NCBI GenBank assembly: GCA_965661165.1
Contig: CBFICL010000017.1
Location: forward strand, 1-25,593
Origin: Hepatobacter sp965661165
GTDB lineage: Bacteria; Pseudomonadota; Alphaproteobacteria; Holosporales; Hepatobacteraceae
Reading direction: 5' to 3'
Length of the DNA: 25,593 nt
Part shown: positions 23,401 to 25,593 of the stretch, piece by piece
How positions within the stretch are numbered: the stretch's first letter is position 1
How the letters are laid out: each line of letters begins with the position of its first letter
Position numbers and translations under genes: made by a program
The notes under the pieces: model-generated
Seen by the model: the letters and a program-made list of their open reading frames with translations, nothing else
The model's database searches: none
Told to the model about the DNA's origin: nothing

Positions 23401-24030
23401 CCGCGCCGCTCACCATCCTTAATCGTCCCACCTGTCTTACGCGTCATCATCTTTGCTGCTTTAAAGCCTTGAGAAGAACGTCTTGTTTGTATGCACTCCC
23501 CTTTCCCTCACACCAGCCCACAATCGATTCTCTTTTTTATCAATCAACGCGAGAGCTGGCCCGACCAACCTTGTATCGCCATGGACCATCATCGTGTAGG
23601 CCTATGATTCAGCAGGTTGTAGAGCCTGAGGGTCGATAAAACGCACCACGCATCCTCGCACCGGAAAAGCAGATTCAGATTTCTTTTCATAAAGGCTTGT
23701 ATGTTACACAAAAAGTGAAGTAGGTTGTGAGGATTACTGAGAGACATCTCAACGTTTGCTGTAAACAGAAAAGACAATGGATCAAAACGGTTGGCGACGC
23801 ACGCACGAGAAACCCTCACGGTCACCAAAGGGCAGCCTTACGCTCTGCAGCCGTAAGAAACGCACACACGCTTGGGAACAGCGCTTAAGAAAATTACACA
23901 TACCCACCCTCAACATCTTGAATCCACCACATTCTTTGATAGACAAAAAAGAGGGGTCTGGCACATGCGCTCTTCCCCTAGCATTTCTATCAGGCCACAA
24001 GCACACTCCAGGCACCAAGGCTGTCACCCC
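23401..24030. other. Intergenic region before smpB, no convincing gene
   Basis: About 630 bases. Both strands have open frames of 75-85 codons (for example minus strand 23828-23589 and 24027-23782), but none has a ribosome binding site or a recognisable protein. The smpB frame is open upstream to a TTG at 23872, but that extension has no SmpB likeness. It may hold a decayed gene or the long leader of smpB. Confidence 0.5.
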
Positions 24031-24492
24031 GTGAGAAAAGTACTCTTAAGAAACAGAACGGTTCACCATAATTATGACATCATCAAAAGTTATGAAGCCG
24101 GCCTTGTACTAAAAGGATGGGAAGTCAAATCCCTGCGACAAGGACAAGGGGCTGTCAAAGACAGCTTTGCAAAAGAAAACCAAGGGACACTAATGATAGA
24201 GAACCTCTACATCCCGCCCTACAAGAACGCGCCCAAAAGCGGCGCAGGACAAAGCCGAAGGCCAAGAAACATCCTTCTGCACGACAAAGAAATCAATAAA
24301 CTCAAAAACGCTGCCAGCAATCCGGGCACAACCATAGCGGTCATCCAAATCTACCTAACGCCCAAAGGAAGGATTAAGGCAGAAATAGGCGTCGCATCAG
24401 GCAAGACAAAACACGACAAAAGAGAAGCCCTTAAAAAGAAAGACTGGCAGCGTCAGAAGCAACGACTCCTAAAGAAAGACGTCCACTTCTAG
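24031..24492 (+). CDS. smpB: SmpB, tmRNA-binding protein
   Basis: Partner of tmRNA in rescue of stalled ribosomes (trans-translation). From GTG 24031 the protein is 153 residues, the family's normal size, and starts VRKVLLRNRTVHHNYDI, matching the usual short basic N-terminus. Core motifs: YEAGLVLKGWEVKSLRQG, the GxVKDSF segment, IPPYKNA, RRPRNILLHDKEI, and IGVASGKTKHDKREALK with the basic C-terminal tail RQKQRLLKKD. An AAGG lies ten bases before the GTG. An ATG at about 23965 gives 22 extra residues without family support. Purine-rich and Lys-rich compared with neighbours, as usual for SmpB. No tmRNA gene is seen nearby. Confidence 0.93.
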   Translation: MRKVLLRNRTVHHNYDIIKSYEAGLVLKGWEVKSLRQGQGAVKDSFAKENQGTLMIENLYIPPYKNAPKSGAGQSRRPRNILLHDKEINKLKNAASNPGTTIAVIQIYLTPKGRIKAEIGVASGKTKHDKREALKKKDWQRQKQRLLKKDVHF

Positions 24493-24593
24493 CCAAACGC
24501 AATTCATGGAACCATGAAGACTACCCCCTCCCCCACAGCAAGACAAGCTCGCCCATATATACACGGCTTCTATCTGTTCAAGGCCGCTTAAAA

Positions 24594-24609
24594 GTCTTCA
24601 AGAGAAGAC
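24594..24609. other. Hairpin between smpB and chpT
   Basis: GTCTTC-AAGA-GAAGAC, a perfect 6-bp stem. On the plus strand no T-tract follows; on the minus strand TTTT does, but no minus-strand gene ends here. The rest of 24493-24711 shows no gene. Confidence 0.35.
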
Positions 24610-24711
24610 ACCCCCATCATAGTAAAAATAACGAAAAAAACAAGAGAATTTTTATTTTTTTTTAACAATTGCTTTTTTTGAACTATCTTTACGTGTACCT
24701 TTTGAAGAAAA

Positions 24712-24717
24712 AGGAGG
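24712..24717 (+). promoter_or_regulatory. Ribosome binding site of chpT
   Basis: AGGAGG eight bases before ATG 24726 and only two bases before ATG 24720, so the spacing selects 24726 and excludes the longer frame from 24669. Confidence 0.75.
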
Positions 24718-24725
24718 CAATGCTG

Positions 24726-25268
24726 ATGCCCACAGCAGAAAACCTTATTTCTTTTCTTTTACATGAGCTTATCTCGCCCATCACGGCTCTGTCTTATGGC
24801 CTAGACGAAATAAACCCTTCCTTTGATCAAACAACATCAACGCTTTTAAAAGACAGCACCCACAAATTGCGGGTTTACGTGGATTTTTTCAGAATTGCCT
24901 TTGCCCCTCCCGGCCTTCTTGTCGACATACCCCAGGGCCTGCAGTATGCGGCAAGTTATTGTCAGACAAAAAAAGTGGCGTTCTCACACACAATCCAGGA
25001 TTTTCATGAAAAAGAGGTGTTGCCGCCACTCTTTCTTTTGCTTCTTTGGGTCCTCAAAACGCATACTGGCCTGACGCAGGTGCAAGCTGTTTTTAAGAAA
25101 AATAGCATACACCTTGTGTGTGATGCGACCTATAAAGACACATCTCATCCTCTTTATGGCGCCATTAAAGAATGTTTAGACACGAACATTTCTGCTAAAA
25201 AACTTAAATTGACAAAAAGTTCGTCAGACAAAAGTGTTATTTATACTTTATGTTTCATGACAAAATAG
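24726..25268 (+). CDS. chpT: ChpT-like histidine phosphotransferase
   Basis: Relays phosphate from the hybrid kinase CckA to CtrA and CpdR in the alphaproteobacterial cell-cycle phosphorelay. 180 residues, shorter than typical ChpT (roughly 210-250). The dimerisation helix has the H-box LLHELISPITALSYGLDEI with H13, and the second helix carries DSTHKLRVYVDFFRIAFAPPG, which matches the ChpT S...L.F.RLAFG pattern. The C-terminal part is a reduced Bergerat-like domain without ATP-binding N and G boxes, as expected of ChpT. The strong AGGAGG fixes the start. It could be mistaken for a histidine kinase fragment, but the two helices and the lack of ATP motifs favour ChpT. Confidence 0.83.
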   Translation: MPTAENLISFLLHELISPITALSYGLDEINPSFDQTTSTLLKDSTHKLRVYVDFFRIAFAPPGLLVDIPQGLQYAASYCQTKKVAFSHTIQDFHEKEVLPPLFLLLLWVLKTHTGLTQVQAVFKKNSIHLVCDATYKDTSHPLYGAIKECLDTNISAKKLKLTKSSSDKSVIYTLCFMTK

Positions 25269-25374
25269 ATCTACAAACATAGACTTCTCAGGATTTAGTT
25301 TATCTTTTCTTAAGAGGATGTGTATTTTCTTAATAAAGGGGATTGATTGATGATTGATTGGCCACACAGCACCT

Positions 25375-25593
25375 ATGACAAACAAAAACAATCATTCTGA
25401 CGCTGGTCAAGTCACGTGGGACCACCCACCCGAACCTCACGCTGTTTCAAACCCACCCCTGCCTTTTTATGCGCGCCCCTCAGCTACACCCTCAGCCATC
25501 CCACCTCACCTTGAAGGAGGAAAAGAACCGCCGGCGAAATCATTCAAATCTTTGTTTTCAAAAAAAGCACTGATTCTGATGACATTGATACTG
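25375..25593 (+). CDS. Membrane protein N-terminus, cut by window end
   Basis: 73 codons open to the end of the window. It begins MTNKNNHSDAGQVTW, continues with a Pro-rich, probably disordered stretch (PPEPHAVSNPPLPFYARP), a basic segment (KSFKSLFSKKA) and the first residues of a hydrophobic helix (LILMTLIL). This suggests a bitopic inner-membrane protein with a cytoplasmic N-tail. No ribosome binding site precedes ATG 25375; a TTG at 25354 is in frame. A better ribosome-binding context (AAGGGG) sits before ATG 25350 in another frame, which encodes only 16 residues and overlaps this start. Function unknown. Confidence 0.6.
   Translation, partial: MTNKNNHSDAGQVTWDHPPEPHAVSNPPLPFYARPSATPSAIPPHLEGGKEPPAKSFKSLFSKKALILMTLIL

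Noticed and set aside
23589..24027. Two minus-strand frames of about 80 codons
   Set aside because: No start context, no recognisable motif, overlapping phases; not called.
23872..24030. 53-residue N-terminal extension of SmpB
   Set aside because: Starts at TTG, His/Ser-rich and unlike SmpB; the GTG at 24031 gives the normal length.
24493..24711. tmRNA gene next to smpB
   Set aside because: No tRNA-like ends and no tag reading frame are visible.

Overview
The window looks like chromosome of an alphaproteobacterium with a host-associated lifestyle, most plausibly in or near the Holosporales. This is an inference from gene content: a ChpT-type phosphotransferase, the tsaE-amgK-murU-addB order, a two-cysteine alphaproteobacterial DksA, a short DEDDy ribonuclease D, and many small exported proteins with no recognisable family. 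Base composition looks close to balanced by eye. I did not compute it and ran no database search.

Layout. 1-2399: RNase J (5' end outside the window) and peptidyl-tRNA hydrolase. 2400-3152: a gene-poor stretch with two adjacent tandem duplications. 3153-3770 (-): an exported charged helical protein. 4079-8439: a two-gene unit of an exported TPR-type protein and a membrane sensor histidine kinase whose ATP-binding motifs look eroded. 8473-8928 (-): DksA. 9143-9870: tRNA-Leu(CAG) and ribonuclease D. 9931-15405: an accessory block of six or seven unrecognised proteins, five or six with signal peptides or membrane anchors, nearly all on the minus strand. 15538-17004 (-): leucyl aminopeptidase. 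17065-22408: tsaE, amgK and murU with overlapping ends, then addB. 22609-23400: a PAP2-like membrane phosphatase. 23401-24030: no convincing gene. 24031-24492: SmpB from a GTG start. 24726-25268: ChpT. 25375 onward: the start of an unrecognised membrane protein cut by the window end.

How the genes fit together. The housekeeping genes cover RNA processing and translation quality control (RNase J, Pth, RNase D, SmpB, TsaE, DksA), cell-wall sugar recycling (AmgK, MurU), peptide turnover (PepA), DNA break repair (AddB, with no adjacent addA) and cell-cycle phosphorelay (ChpT).

The most interesting signal is the set of exported, unrecognised, mostly helical proteins at 3153-3770 and 10351-15405. 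Four of their transcription units (starts at 3770, 11788, 14362 and 15405) are preceded by a similar promoter-like block: CTTTATTGACA, then 4 to 6 bases, then GGCA or GGCC. This suggests a co-regulated secreted-protein regulon, possibly facing a host. The second is the pairing of an exported TPR protein with a histidine kinase that keeps its phospho-acceptor His but has lost canonical N, G1 and G2 box residues.
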